64,000 nucleotides of DNA. Origin: F1-120-MAGs238 sp964484185. GTDB taxonomy: Bacteria; Planctomycetota; Phycisphaerae; Phycisphaerales; UBA1924. The translations under genes and the position numbers were made by a program. The stretch covers positions 82,283 through 146,282 of the forward strand of contig CAZAEQ010000005.1 in the NCBI GenBank assembly GCA_964484185.1, given 5' to 3'. Below, one piece after another: positions 34,473 to 42,046 of the stretch. The notes below the pieces were generated by a model, which searched no databases, was not told the origin of the DNA, and was given only the letters and a program-made list of their open reading frames with translations. The stretch's first letter is position 1. Every line of letters starts with the position of its first letter.

Positions 34473-34501
34473 TTGACAGCCCCCACGACTAACCGTTATC
34501 C
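34473..34501 (+). promoter_or_regulatory. Promoter with overlapping palindrome before the LacI gene
   Basis: TTGACA (34473-34478), a 17-base spacer and TTATCC (34496-34501) form a good sigma-70-type promoter. The interrupted palindrome TAACCGTTA (34490-34498) overlaps the -10 box, a natural place for a LacI-family operator, so the gene may repress itself and the divergent glycosidase. Confidence 0.6.
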
Positions 34502-34530
34502 TGCAACAGTTACATGGAGTGTTTCAGCAC

Positions 34531-35643
34531 ATGAGCTCAGTCCGTGAAATAGCACGCCAACTCAATCTTTCACCCGCAACGGTGTCGCGTGCACTTAACA
34601 ACAAGTCGAATGTTGACCCTGAGACACGCGACCGGGTGTTTGCCGCGGCGAGCACGACTAACTATGTAGCGGCCCAGTCCAAAGCCCCGCTGAACGTGAT
34701 CGGCCTGGTCTATCCGGGCGAACCGGTTGAAGCTGATTACGGTGGTTTTGAATCGGCCCTGATGTCCGGAATTCTCCGCGGCCTGAACGACCTGCGGTTT
34801 GACCTGAAAATCATCTCAATTTCAAGAGACAAGCTGCCATCTGAGACATTCTCGCAGTTTTTCCATCGCAAGGGCATCCGAGGCGTCATTCTTCGTTCGT
34901 TCCTTGATACCCGCTCGATTTGCGAATCCATCGCTGAAGAGGGCTTCCCGTCTATCGTGGTCGCGGATCGGTTTGATAATCCCAAAGTGAACTTCATCTG
35001 CTGCAACTCCAGAGAAGATTCCTGCAGCGCGATTTCGCACCTTCTCGATCTTGGGCATCGGCGGATTGGTCTTGCCGTGCACCGTCTTGCAGATACCGAC
35101 CACGTTGACCGCCGCGAAGGCTACTTTGATGCATTCAAATCGCGCGGGCTTGAACACGATCCGGCTCTGATAGTTGAGACCATTGGCGCGATGGTGGGCG
35201 GCGAAACCTCGATCATGCGTCTGATGAGCCTGCCTGAACCGCCGACTGCTGTGTACTTTACCAATCCGCTTTCAACGGTTGGAGCGCTTCGCCGCTGTCA
35301 TGAACTGGGCATTCACGTGCCGCAGGACCTGTCGATTGTTGGATTCGACGACAGCGATATTCGGTATCACACTTTCCCGACTTGCACAGCAGTCTGTCAG
35401 GATGCTTCGATGCTTGGATTTGAAGCAGCACGCTGGATGACACGAATGTTGTCCGGGTTGGCAGCGCCAAGCCTGCGAGTTTCGAAGCACACGAGTTTTG
35501 AAATCAATTTGACGACCGCGGCGGCACAGGCATCGCCGGTTCGTGTTTTACCCGATGGCACCCGTCTCTCCGTTGAAACGGTGCGTACGCCTTCGAAATC
35601 CACACCGGCGAAAACCGGGGTGAACGACATAGTTGTTTCCTGA
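34531..35643 (+). CDS. LacI-family transcriptional regulator
   Basis: A 370-residue regulator of the LacI/GalR family. The N-terminal helix-turn-helix with hinge (VREIARQLNLSPATVSRALNNKSNVDPETR) is followed by a periplasmic-binding-protein-like sensor domain (NVIGLVYPGEP, RRIGLAVHR, LSIVGFDDSDIRYHTFPTCT). The ATG at 34531 begins directly with the DNA-binding domain; GGAG lies 11 bases upstream, and a GTG at 34519 is an alternative. It stands at the head of the glucan-use genes (35.7-43.4 kb) and divergent from a glycosidase, so it most likely represses these until a sugar binds. The inducer is unknown. Confidence 0.92.
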   Translation: MSSVREIARQLNLSPATVSRALNNKSNVDPETRDRVFAAASTTNYVAAQSKAPLNVIGLVYPGEPVEADYGGFESALMSGILRGLNDLRFDLKIISISRDKLPSETFSQFFHRKGIRGVILRSFLDTRSICESIAEEGFPSIVVADRFDNPKVNFICCNSREDSCSAISHLLDLGHRRIGLAVHRLADTDHVDRREGYFDAFKSRGLEHDPALIVETIGAMVGGETSIMRLMSLPEPPTAVYFTNPLSTVGALRRCHELGIHVPQDLSIVGFDDSDIRYHTFPTCTAVCQDASMLGFEAARWMTRMLSGLAAPSLRVSKHTSFEINLTTAAAQASPVRVLPDGTRLSVETVRTPSKSTPAKTGVNDIVVS

Positions 35644-35718
35644 AAGCATGTTTGATTTTTGCCACAGTAGAAACGACTGCGATACAAGGGGCGTTTGATG
35701 AAACTTGAGGGCGGGACA

Positions 35719-36645
35719 ATGCGAGTTGGATCAGGTCAGAGAGCATTTACGCTCATAGAGCTCCTGGTGGTCATTGCGATCATTGCGCTCCTCATCGCGA
35801 TTCTGCTTCCAGCGCTGGGGAAAGCCCGTGAAGCCGGACGCGACACGATCTGTAAATCAAATATCAGACAGTTGGGAATTGCCCTGGTTGCTTATGCCAA
35901 CGATTACAAGGAGCGTTTTCCTCCAAGTCTTGTGAACGCACCGGACCCGGTCACCGGAACGCTCAGCATGCACTGGTACGATGTTAATCGCATCGGCGCG
36001 TATCTGCCGCAGATGGACGATTCTAATATTCTAGAAACCAACACTCGCACGCAGACTGTTGGCGGCGGGGCACTTCGCTGCCCGAATCATCCCGATGCGG
36101 GTCGCTCGTACACCATGAATTACTGGGCCGCCTCTGCTGGCCATTTTGATCTCGCCAACGGGCGTGTCACCACAACGTACAAGCCCGGCACATGGGGAAC
36201 CGAATCCGCGCGCGGAACTGGTTTTGATTTAACAGTGGAAGAATCAAGCCGAACCATCCTGATGGCGGAGGCGTGGGGCCTCTACTGGTCCGAAACTTTG
36301 ACACCACGAAGGTGGTTCACCGGAGCACAGGTCGGGGAGCAGAATATGCCAGGTCAGCGTTTTGGCGGAGGAACCGGCGCGACTGATTTCCCCGGTCAAT
36401 GGCCAACGAATGCCCGTGAAATGGGACCGGGAGCATTTGGTTCAATCAAGTCGTATATCCCCTGGTATCGCCATCCGCGCCGCACATCGGCGGTGCTGGA
36501 GATCAAGGGCGCAGCAAACTTCGGCCTGGCTGATGGCCATGTCGAACAAGTCACAGCAGAACAGGTCCTGGACAGGGCAACTGGAAGGACCACGCATCGA
36601 TTGCTCTGGTCGCCCGCGGATCGCCGGATTGAACCAAATCCATAA
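35719..36645 (+). CDS. Type II pseudopilin-like secreted protein (H-X9-DG type)
   Basis: A 308-residue protein with a prepilin N-terminus: leader, then FTLIELLVVIAIIALLIAIL and LPALGKAREAGR. The cleavage site has Ala before Phe, with the invariant Glu at +5. A globular domain follows, ending with NFGLADGHVE, the 'H-X9-DG' type C-terminal signature of planctomycete pseudopilins. It may be processed by prepilin peptidase and assembled into a short pilus or secretion complex. The start at 35719 has GAGG at eight bases; an in-frame ATG at 35698 after AAGGGG is nearly as good. It lies between LacI and the CBM gene, an arrangement that suggests a role in glycan capture (inference). Confidence 0.85.
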   Translation: MRVGSGQRAFTLIELLVVIAIIALLIAILLPALGKAREAGRDTICKSNIRQLGIALVAYANDYKERFPPSLVNAPDPVTGTLSMHWYDVNRIGAYLPQMDDSNILETNTRTQTVGGGALRCPNHPDAGRSYTMNYWAASAGHFDLANGRVTTTYKPGTWGTESARGTGFDLTVEESSRTILMAEAWGLYWSETLTPRRWFTGAQVGEQNMPGQRFGGGTGATDFPGQWPTNAREMGPGAFGSIKSYIPWYRHPRRTSAVLEIKGAANFGLADGHVEQVTAEQVLDRATGRTTHRLLWSPADRRIEPNP

Positions 36646-36713
36646 ATCACAGGTAATGTAGTTTTTTCGTACAGTGTTTGATTAAGTCATTTTCTGGAGA
36701 AGGAGTGTTGATT

Positions 36714-37346
36714 ATGAAGAATGCTATTTTGGCAGGTGGCGTGGCGTGTCTTTTGGCTTCAAGTGCAATGGCCCAGGTGGTCAATCCCGGATTTGAGGAT
36801 GGCGGCGGCAGCCTCTCAGGCTGGACCGCTTTCGACAACGCCTTTGTCGATAACACCGTCTCGCGCAACGCCAGCGGGCACAGCGCCAAGTTCTTTGGCA
36901 ATTTCTCTTCGCCGTGGAATGCCGCGGGCGTGTTCCAGGATTTCCCGGCGACCCCCGGTCAGACCTGGGCCGCCAGCGCGTGGTTCATGACCATCGCCGC
37001 GGATCCGCTTGTCGGCACCGAGAATTTTGCTGTCCTCAACATTGAGTGGCACGCCGCAGACGGCAGCCTGATTTCCTACATCACGCAGCGCGCGTCTGAT
37101 GGAACCAGCGCCCAGGACGTGTGGCAGCAGTTCAGCATCAGTGGCGAAGCGCCCGCCGGCACCGCCACTGCACGTGTTGTTCCGCTCTTCCTTCAGCCCA
37201 ACTTCCAGGGCGGCAGCGTATTTGTTGACGATGTAGATTTCCGACTCGCCAATGCTCCTTGCACCGCCGATTTCAACGGCGATGGCGTCGTTGACTTCTT
37301 CGACTACCTTGATTTCGTTGACGCCTTCTCTGCAGGATGCAACTGA
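36714..37346 (+). CDS. Small secreted CBM-like protein with single GC-type dockerin loop
   Basis: A 210-residue exported protein with a strong ribosome binding site (AAGGAG eight bases before ATG at 36714) and a signal peptide ending SSAMAQ. About residues 20-180 form a carbohydrate-binding-like jelly roll (NPGFEDGG, GHSAKFFGNFS, FVDDVDFRL). The same domain occurs in the GH16 protein at 42043 (shared VFQDFPA-PG, LNIEW-AADGSLIS, ATAR). Only one dockerin loop is left (CTADFNGDGVVDFF) and the protein ends GCN instead of GC. It opens the importer/glycosidase operon, and a strong hairpin after it may set its level. Its role is likely glycan binding at the cell surface. Confidence 0.85.
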   Translation: MKNAILAGGVACLLASSAMAQVVNPGFEDGGGSLSGWTAFDNAFVDNTVSRNASGHSAKFFGNFSSPWNAAGVFQDFPATPGQTWAASAWFMTIAADPLVGTENFAVLNIEWHAADGSLISYITQRASDGTSAQDVWQQFSISGEAPAGTATARVVPLFLQPNFQGGSVFVDDVDFRLANAPCTADFNGDGVVDFFDYLDFVDAFSAGCN

Positions 37347-37368
37347 GTCGTCATGTTCCCCTTCGATG

Positions 37369-37402
37369 GTGCGACGCTCCAGGTTGAACTGGAGCGTCGC
37401 AC
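37369..37402 (+). other. Perfect 14-bp hairpin between CBM gene and importer genes
   Basis: Arms 37369-37382 and 37389-37402 pair without mismatch around the loop GTTGAA; only TATTTCGT follows, so it is a weak terminator at most. In transporter operons such intercistronic hairpins stabilise the upstream mRNA or attenuate read-through. Confidence 0.75.
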
Positions 37403-37449
37403 TATTTCGTAAGTGTGTCTGGGTGTCGCGCTGCCTGGCAAGGAGTCAT

Positions 37450-38877
37450 GTGCGATCAAATGTTCGAAAGTTCGCAGAGGTTCGTCGCGGCGTCATGGTC
37501 TCTTTTGGCACCTGGGTGATCATCGCGCTTGCAATTCTGTCTTCGCTTGCGCTGACTTTGCAGAGGCCTCCGATTCGCCGCGAAACCACCATGTGGACGT
37601 TCGCCAAGATGCACGCGAATATCTACGAACCCTTGATTGCCGACTGGAACAAGTCGCGCGAACCACAGGTCGAGCTTCTGCAACTGGGACTTCCGGCGAT
37701 TGAGCGACGCATGCTCGCATCGTTCTTTTCGCAAACTGCGTGCGCTGATCTGCTTGAGGTCGAGCGTCGTACCTCTTCGCGCGCATTTGCGGGCCCTATC
37801 GAATCGGTCGGATTTGTCGATCTCACGGACCGACTCAGGAGCGAGGGGCTGCTCGACGACATCAACACTCCAAGCTTCAGCCCCTGGTCCAGCCGAGGTC
37901 GAATTTTCGGCTTGCCGCACGATGTGCACCCGGTCATGCTTGGGTACCGCGCTGATATTGTCGAAGCCGCTGGAATCGATGTAAATACCATCAAGACCTG
38001 GGACGATTTTGTTCGCGTTATGCGGCCGCTGCAGCAGCAAAAAGACGCCAATGGCCAGCCATTGCACTACAGCCTGTCGATGTGGGAATCCCATGCCGAT
38101 GAACTGGAGCTGCTGTTGCTGCAGGCCGGCGGCGGCGTTATCGACGATTTTGGCAAAGTCATTATCGATTCAGAAATCAACCGCCATGTTCTGGCCACGA
38201 TTAGCGACTGGTGTGCCGGCCCTGATCGCATTGCAGAAGATGCTCCGAATTTTGCGGCCAGCGGCAACCAGATGAAGATTTCCGGCAAGGTCCTCTGTGC
38301 ATTCATGCCTGATTGGATGGGCGATGTCTGGAAGCATGAAATGCCCGAACTTGCGGGCAAGATCAAGCTGATGCCACTACCTGCGTGGACTCCCGGTGGG
38401 CGCCGCACCAGTGTGTGGGGCGGCACCATGCTCGGCATTCCCAAAGCCGCCGCGACAAACCCCGAGAAGTTTGAAGCACTCTTTTCCTTTGCGAAGCACT
38501 TGTATCTGTCGCAGGATGTAGCCAGAGAGCTCTATCGCAGCGGCGGAATCGTGACTCCTGTCAAGACATTCTGGAATGATCCAATTTACGACCAGCCAGA
38601 TTCATATTTCTGTCAGCAGGCTCCTGGCCGCATGTACATTTCACTTGCGCCAGATGTTCCGATGCGTTCCAGTTCGCCATTCAACACCCAGGGTCTGGCG
38701 CGAGTTGCCGATGCACTGGTGAAGCTGTGTGAAGAGCGCCGCGATGGTCGGCTTGGACATGATGCAGAGGCGGTTCGCCGCCGGGCCGGGGAACTTCTGC
38801 GTCAGGCTCACAAGCTTGTGCAGACACAGGTTGATCGAAATACGTTTCTCTCTGCCGATGGCGGAGGTGAACATTGA
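37450..38877 (+). CDS. Sugar ABC transporter substrate-binding protein
   Basis: An extracytoplasmic solute-binding protein of the sugar family 1 type, about 475 residues, with an N-terminal membrane anchor (VIIALAILSSLALTL) and no lipobox. Typical stretches: FFSQTACADLLEVERR near the N-terminus, GLPHDVHPVMLGYRADIVEA, TWDDFVRVMRPLQQ, and RRTSVWGGTMLGIPKAA. It hands oligosaccharides to the two permeases that follow; the next gene overlaps its stop. The GTG at 37450 is chosen for AAGGAG four to five bases upstream and a basic N-terminus. An ATG at 37495 is the alternative but has no site. The preceding hairpin and CBM gene suggest the same transcript. The ligand is probably a beta-gluco-oligosaccharide (inference). 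Confidence 0.85.
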   Translation: MRSNVRKFAEVRRGVMVSFGTWVIIALAILSSLALTLQRPPIRRETTMWTFAKMHANIYEPLIADWNKSREPQVELLQLGLPAIERRMLASFFSQTACADLLEVERRTSSRAFAGPIESVGFVDLTDRLRSEGLLDDINTPSFSPWSSRGRIFGLPHDVHPVMLGYRADIVEAAGIDVNTIKTWDDFVRVMRPLQQQKDANGQPLHYSLSMWESHADELELLLLQAGGGVIDDFGKVIIDSEINRHVLATISDWCAGPDRIAEDAPNFAASGNQMKISGKVLCAFMPDWMGDVWKHEMPELAGKIKLMPLPAWTPGGRRTSVWGGTMLGIPKAAATNPEKFEALFSFAKHLYLSQDVARELYRSGGIVTPVKTFWNDPIYDQPDSYFCQQAPGRMYISLAPDVPMRSSSPFNTQGLARVADALVKLCEERRDGRLGHDAEAVRRRAGELLRQAHKLVQTQVDRNTFLSADGGGEH

Positions 38878-39761
38878 TCACTGCCCGCAAGGTGCGCCAA
38901 TCGCCGGTTCCGTATGCGTTGCTGACGCCCTTTGCGTTGCTGTTCCTGCTTTTTACTGGCTATCCGCTGGTCCGTTCACTTGTGCTGGCATTTCAGCAGA
39001 CATTTGGTCCCAGCGCCACCAAGTTTGTCGGACTTTCGAACTTTGCGACGATTCTCAGCGATCCGATCTTCTGGCTCGCGGTGCGGAACACGGTGCTTTA
39101 CACACTGGGCTCGCTGTGTATTCAGCTGCCGCTGGCGATGGTGCTGGCCCTGGCGCTTGAAGCCAAGGGCGTGCGCTGGCGTTCGTTCTTCAGGCTTGCG
39201 CTGTTTGCGCCATCGACAGTTGGTGTTGCGTATGCCGCGATCATGTTTGGTGTCATGTTTGAGAAGAAGACGGGCCTGGTCAATCAGGTTCTCAATACTC
39301 TCTTTGGTGTGAGCCTGGATTTTCCCTGGGCGCAGGAACACGTGCTGTGGATGCTCATACTGGCTTCGCTGTGGATGTTCGTCGGATTTAACATGGTGTT
39401 CTTTTCCGCAGCACTTGCCAATGTCCGGGCTGAGCTGGTCGAGGCGTCAACGCTTGATGGCGCGAGCATGTGGCAGCGGTTTGTTCATGTCATTGTGCCG
39501 GAGATCAAACCTGTGGCCGGGTTTGTAGTGTTGATGTCGATCATTGGCAGTCTGCAGCTTTTTGAACTGCCGTACATCATCATGGGCAACGGTGGGGGAC
39601 CTAACAACCGCGGCCTCACGATCATCACGTATCTCTACCAGTTCGGCTTTGAGAATGGTGATCTGGGATACGCCAGCGCTGTCGGCTGGACGCTCGCATC
39701 GGTCCTGATCGCCTGCACCGTGGTTCAGCGGATTCTCGCGCAGCGGAGGGTTGAGGCATGA
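38874..39761 (+). CDS. Sugar ABC transporter permease (MalF/UgpA type)
   Basis: A 295-residue inner-membrane permease with six predicted helices, one half of the sugar channel. The EAA loop that docks the ATPase is EASTLDGASMWQRFVHVIVP. The TTG start at 38874 overlaps the preceding stop (TTGA) and is supported by GGAGG eight bases upstream, so translation is coupled. The stop overlaps the next start (ATGA). It works with the binding protein and the second permease; no ATPase gene lies nearby, so a shared MsmK/UgpC-type ATPase elsewhere is expected. Confidence 0.93.
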   Translation: MITARKVRQSPVPYALLTPFALLFLLFTGYPLVRSLVLAFQQTFGPSATKFVGLSNFATILSDPIFWLAVRNTVLYTLGSLCIQLPLAMVLALALEAKGVRWRSFFRLALFAPSTVGVAYAAIMFGVMFEKKTGLVNQVLNTLFGVSLDFPWAQEHVLWMLILASLWMFVGFNMVFFSAALANVRAELVEASTLDGASMWQRFVHVIVPEIKPVAGFVVLMSIIGSLQLFELPYIIMGNGGGPNNRGLTIITYLYQFGFENGDLGYASAVGWTLASVLIACTVVQRILAQRRVEA

Positions 39762-40612
39762 AAGTCTCGCTTCCACGCCAGCGCATCAACTGGGCCGCCA
39801 TGACGATCCTGGTGGTCGCCTCGCTGCTGACGCTCGTGCCATTTATCTGGCTGATGTGTGCAAGTTTGAAATCGAGCACCGAGTTTTTCAGTTCAACGTT
39901 TTTGCCCGCTACAGGCGGCTGGCCCGATCTTTCCAAGTTGACATTGGAGCATTATGTCAGACTCTTTAAGGAATTGAGTCTGGGCCAGGCACTGCTTAAT
40001 TCAATCTGCATCGCGTCAGTCGGCGCAGTGATCTCAACGCTGATCAGCGCGATGGCCGGTGTGGCTCTGGCTTGTTATGAGTTCAAGGGCAAGCGGCTCA
40101 TCACGTGGTTGATTCTGTCTTCAGTTCTCATTCCGGCTCCGCTTTTGATTGCTCCAGGTTATGTCCTTTTGCATCAACTGAATTTGCTCGACACGCTTGC
40201 CGGGCTTGTTCTACCGGTACTTGCCTCTGCGTTTGGCGTCTACCTGTTTCGTCAAGCGGCCAAGTCCACTTTGCAGCGCGAACTCATTGAGGCGGCCCGG
40301 ATTGATGGCTGTCCGGAATGGCGCATTTTCTGGAGCCTGGGAATCCCGCTGCTGCGGCCGATGATCGGCGCGTTCATGATGGTGACGTTTCTGGGCGCGT
40401 GGAACAACTACATTCAGCCGCAGGTTGTCTTGCAGAGCCCCGACCAGTTTCCGCTTGCGGTTGCTGTCACGCAGCTCAAAGGTCAATTTTATCAAGATTA
40501 CGGCCTGCAAATGGCCGGTACCGTCGTTTCCATTATTCCAGTTCTCATTCTTCTGTCGCTCTTGCGGCGGGAGTTTGTTGCCGGCCTCACAGCAGGAGCC
40601 GTCAAAGGATGA
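39758..40612 (+). CDS. Sugar ABC transporter permease (MalG type)
   Basis: A 284-residue inner-membrane permease, partner of the previous one. It has six helices, beginning MTILVVASLLTLVPFIWLM, and the MalG-type EAA loop EAARIDGCPEWRIFWSLGIP. The start overlaps the preceding stop by four bases, and the GH1 gene follows 15 bases after its stop. The set belongs to the carbohydrate uptake family 1 (CUT1), which imports di- and oligosaccharides. Confidence 0.93.
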   Translation: MKVSLPRQRINWAAMTILVVASLLTLVPFIWLMCASLKSSTEFFSSTFLPATGGWPDLSKLTLEHYVRLFKELSLGQALLNSICIASVGAVISTLISAMAGVALACYEFKGKRLITWLILSSVLIPAPLLIAPGYVLLHQLNLLDTLAGLVLPVLASAFGVYLFRQAAKSTLQRELIEAARIDGCPEWRIFWSLGIPLLRPMIGAFMMVTFLGAWNNYIQPQVVLQSPDQFPLAVAVTQLKGQFYQDYGLQMAGTVVSIIPVLILLSLLRREFVAGLTAGAVKG

Positions 40613-40627
40613 TTCAAGGAGTGATTC

Positions 40628-42046
40628 ATGTTTCCTGAAGGATTCACATGGGGCGCTGCTTCCAGCGCCTATCAAATTGAAGGCGCAGCCAACTCGGGTG
40701 GCCGTGGCCCCTCGGTGTGGGATGCGTTCTGCCGCGTGCAGGGCGCTGTGCACAAACAGAGCAACGGCGATGTTGCATGCAACCATTACAATCGCATGCC
40801 TGAAGATGTGCGGCTGATGAAGTGGATGGGTTTGGGCGCATACCGCTTTTCAACATCGTGGTCGCGCGTGCTGCCAACTGGCACCGGTACGCCCAACGAG
40901 GTCGGGCTTGATTTTTACGACCGGCTTATTGATGAACTGCTCGCGGCCAACATTCAGCCATGGCTCACGCTCTTTCACTGGGATCTTCCCTACGAACTGC
41001 ATCTTCGCGGCGGCTGGATGAACCCAGAGAGTCCGCAGTGGTTTGCCGAGTATGCCGCACTGATGACCGATCGATTCTCTGATCGCGTCAAGCACTGGAT
41101 GACGATTAACGAGCCGCAGATTCACATTGGCATGGGCCATCGCGATGGCACGCACGCCCCCGGGTTAAAACTCAGCACTCGCGACTGGCTCACGGCGGGC
41201 CATCATGTATTGATGGCGCATGGTCTGGGAGTGCAGGCGATTCGCGCGCACGCCAAGCAACCGCTGAGCGTGGGGTGGGCCCCATGTTGTCGGGCGGATA
41301 TTCCCGCGACTTCGAGTAGTGCGGATATCAACGCCGCCCGCACGCGCTTTTCGAGCATGGTCGCCCGTGACTGCTGGAACAACACGTGGTGGGCAGACCC
41401 CGTCATGTTTGGACACTATCCCGAGGATGGAATCAAACTCTTTGCATCCGAGCTGCCCAGGTTCAAGGATTCAGATTTCGTCACGATTCGCCAGCCCCTG
41501 GATTTTTACGGAGTGAACATCTATTCCGGCGAGCGTTTCACTGCAGGGGTCGATGGTCAGCCTGTGCACGTTCCGTGGCCCGATGGGCATCCTGTTACCA
41601 CGTTCAAATGGCCCATTGTTCCTGAGTCACTTTACTGGGGTCCCAGGTTCATCGCTGAGCGATACAAGCTGCCGGTGGTTGTGACCGAAAACGGACTTTC
41701 CAACAGCGACTGGGTGAGCCCGGAGGGAACGGTGCTCGATCCGCAGCGCATCGATTTTACATCCAGGTACCTGCGATCACTTCGAAGCGCCATAGATGAT
41801 GGAGTCCCGGTCCAGGGCTATTTCCACTGGTCAATTCTGGATAACTTTGAATGGGCCGAAGGGTATGAAAAGCGGTTCGGAATGATATTTGTTGATTATT
41901 CCACCGGAGAACGTATTCCAAAATCTTCAGCGCGCTGGTATCGTGATCTCATCGCGACCAATGGCGCTGGTCTTGAGAACACATCGCCAGAGCTTCGCGT
42001 TGAACCCGACCTGAAAGCCGGGGTTGTTCCACAGGGGTCTGTATGA
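40628..42046 (+). CDS. GH1 beta-glucosidase
   Basis: A 472-residue cytoplasmic retaining beta-glycosidase (no signal peptide). The GH1 N-terminal signature FPEGFTWGAASSAYQIEG is present, with acid/base Glu162 in TINEPQ and nucleophile Glu354 in VTENG. FHWDLPYEL and the C-terminal DNFEWAEGYEKRFG are also typical. It would split imported beta-gluco-oligosaccharides to glucose. AAGGAG lies eight bases before the ATG. The position just after the importer, overlapping the secreted GH16 gene by four bases, fits a laminarin-type pathway: cut outside, import, finish inside. Confidence 0.95.
   Translation: MFPEGFTWGAASSAYQIEGAANSGGRGPSVWDAFCRVQGAVHKQSNGDVACNHYNRMPEDVRLMKWMGLGAYRFSTSWSRVLPTGTGTPNEVGLDFYDRLIDELLAANIQPWLTLFHWDLPYELHLRGGWMNPESPQWFAEYAALMTDRFSDRVKHWMTINEPQIHIGMGHRDGTHAPGLKLSTRDWLTAGHHVLMAHGLGVQAIRAHAKQPLSVGWAPCCRADIPATSSSADINAARTRFSSMVARDCWNNTWWADPVMFGHYPEDGIKLFASELPRFKDSDFVTIRQPLDFYGVNIYSGERFTAGVDGQPVHVPWPDGHPVTTFKWPIVPESLYWGPRFIAERYKLPVVVTENGLSNSDWVSPEGTVLDPQRIDFTSRYLRSLRSAIDDGVPVQGYFHWSILDNFEWAEGYEKRFGMIFVDYSTGERIPKSSARWYRDLIATNGAGLENTSPELRVEPDLKAGVVPQGSV

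Noticed and set aside
32400..34500. Replication origin suggested by the C-to-G skew change
   Set aside because: No dnaA, dnaN or cluster of DnaA boxes was seen, and a reverse change lies only ~19 kb away; a local inversion explains it better.
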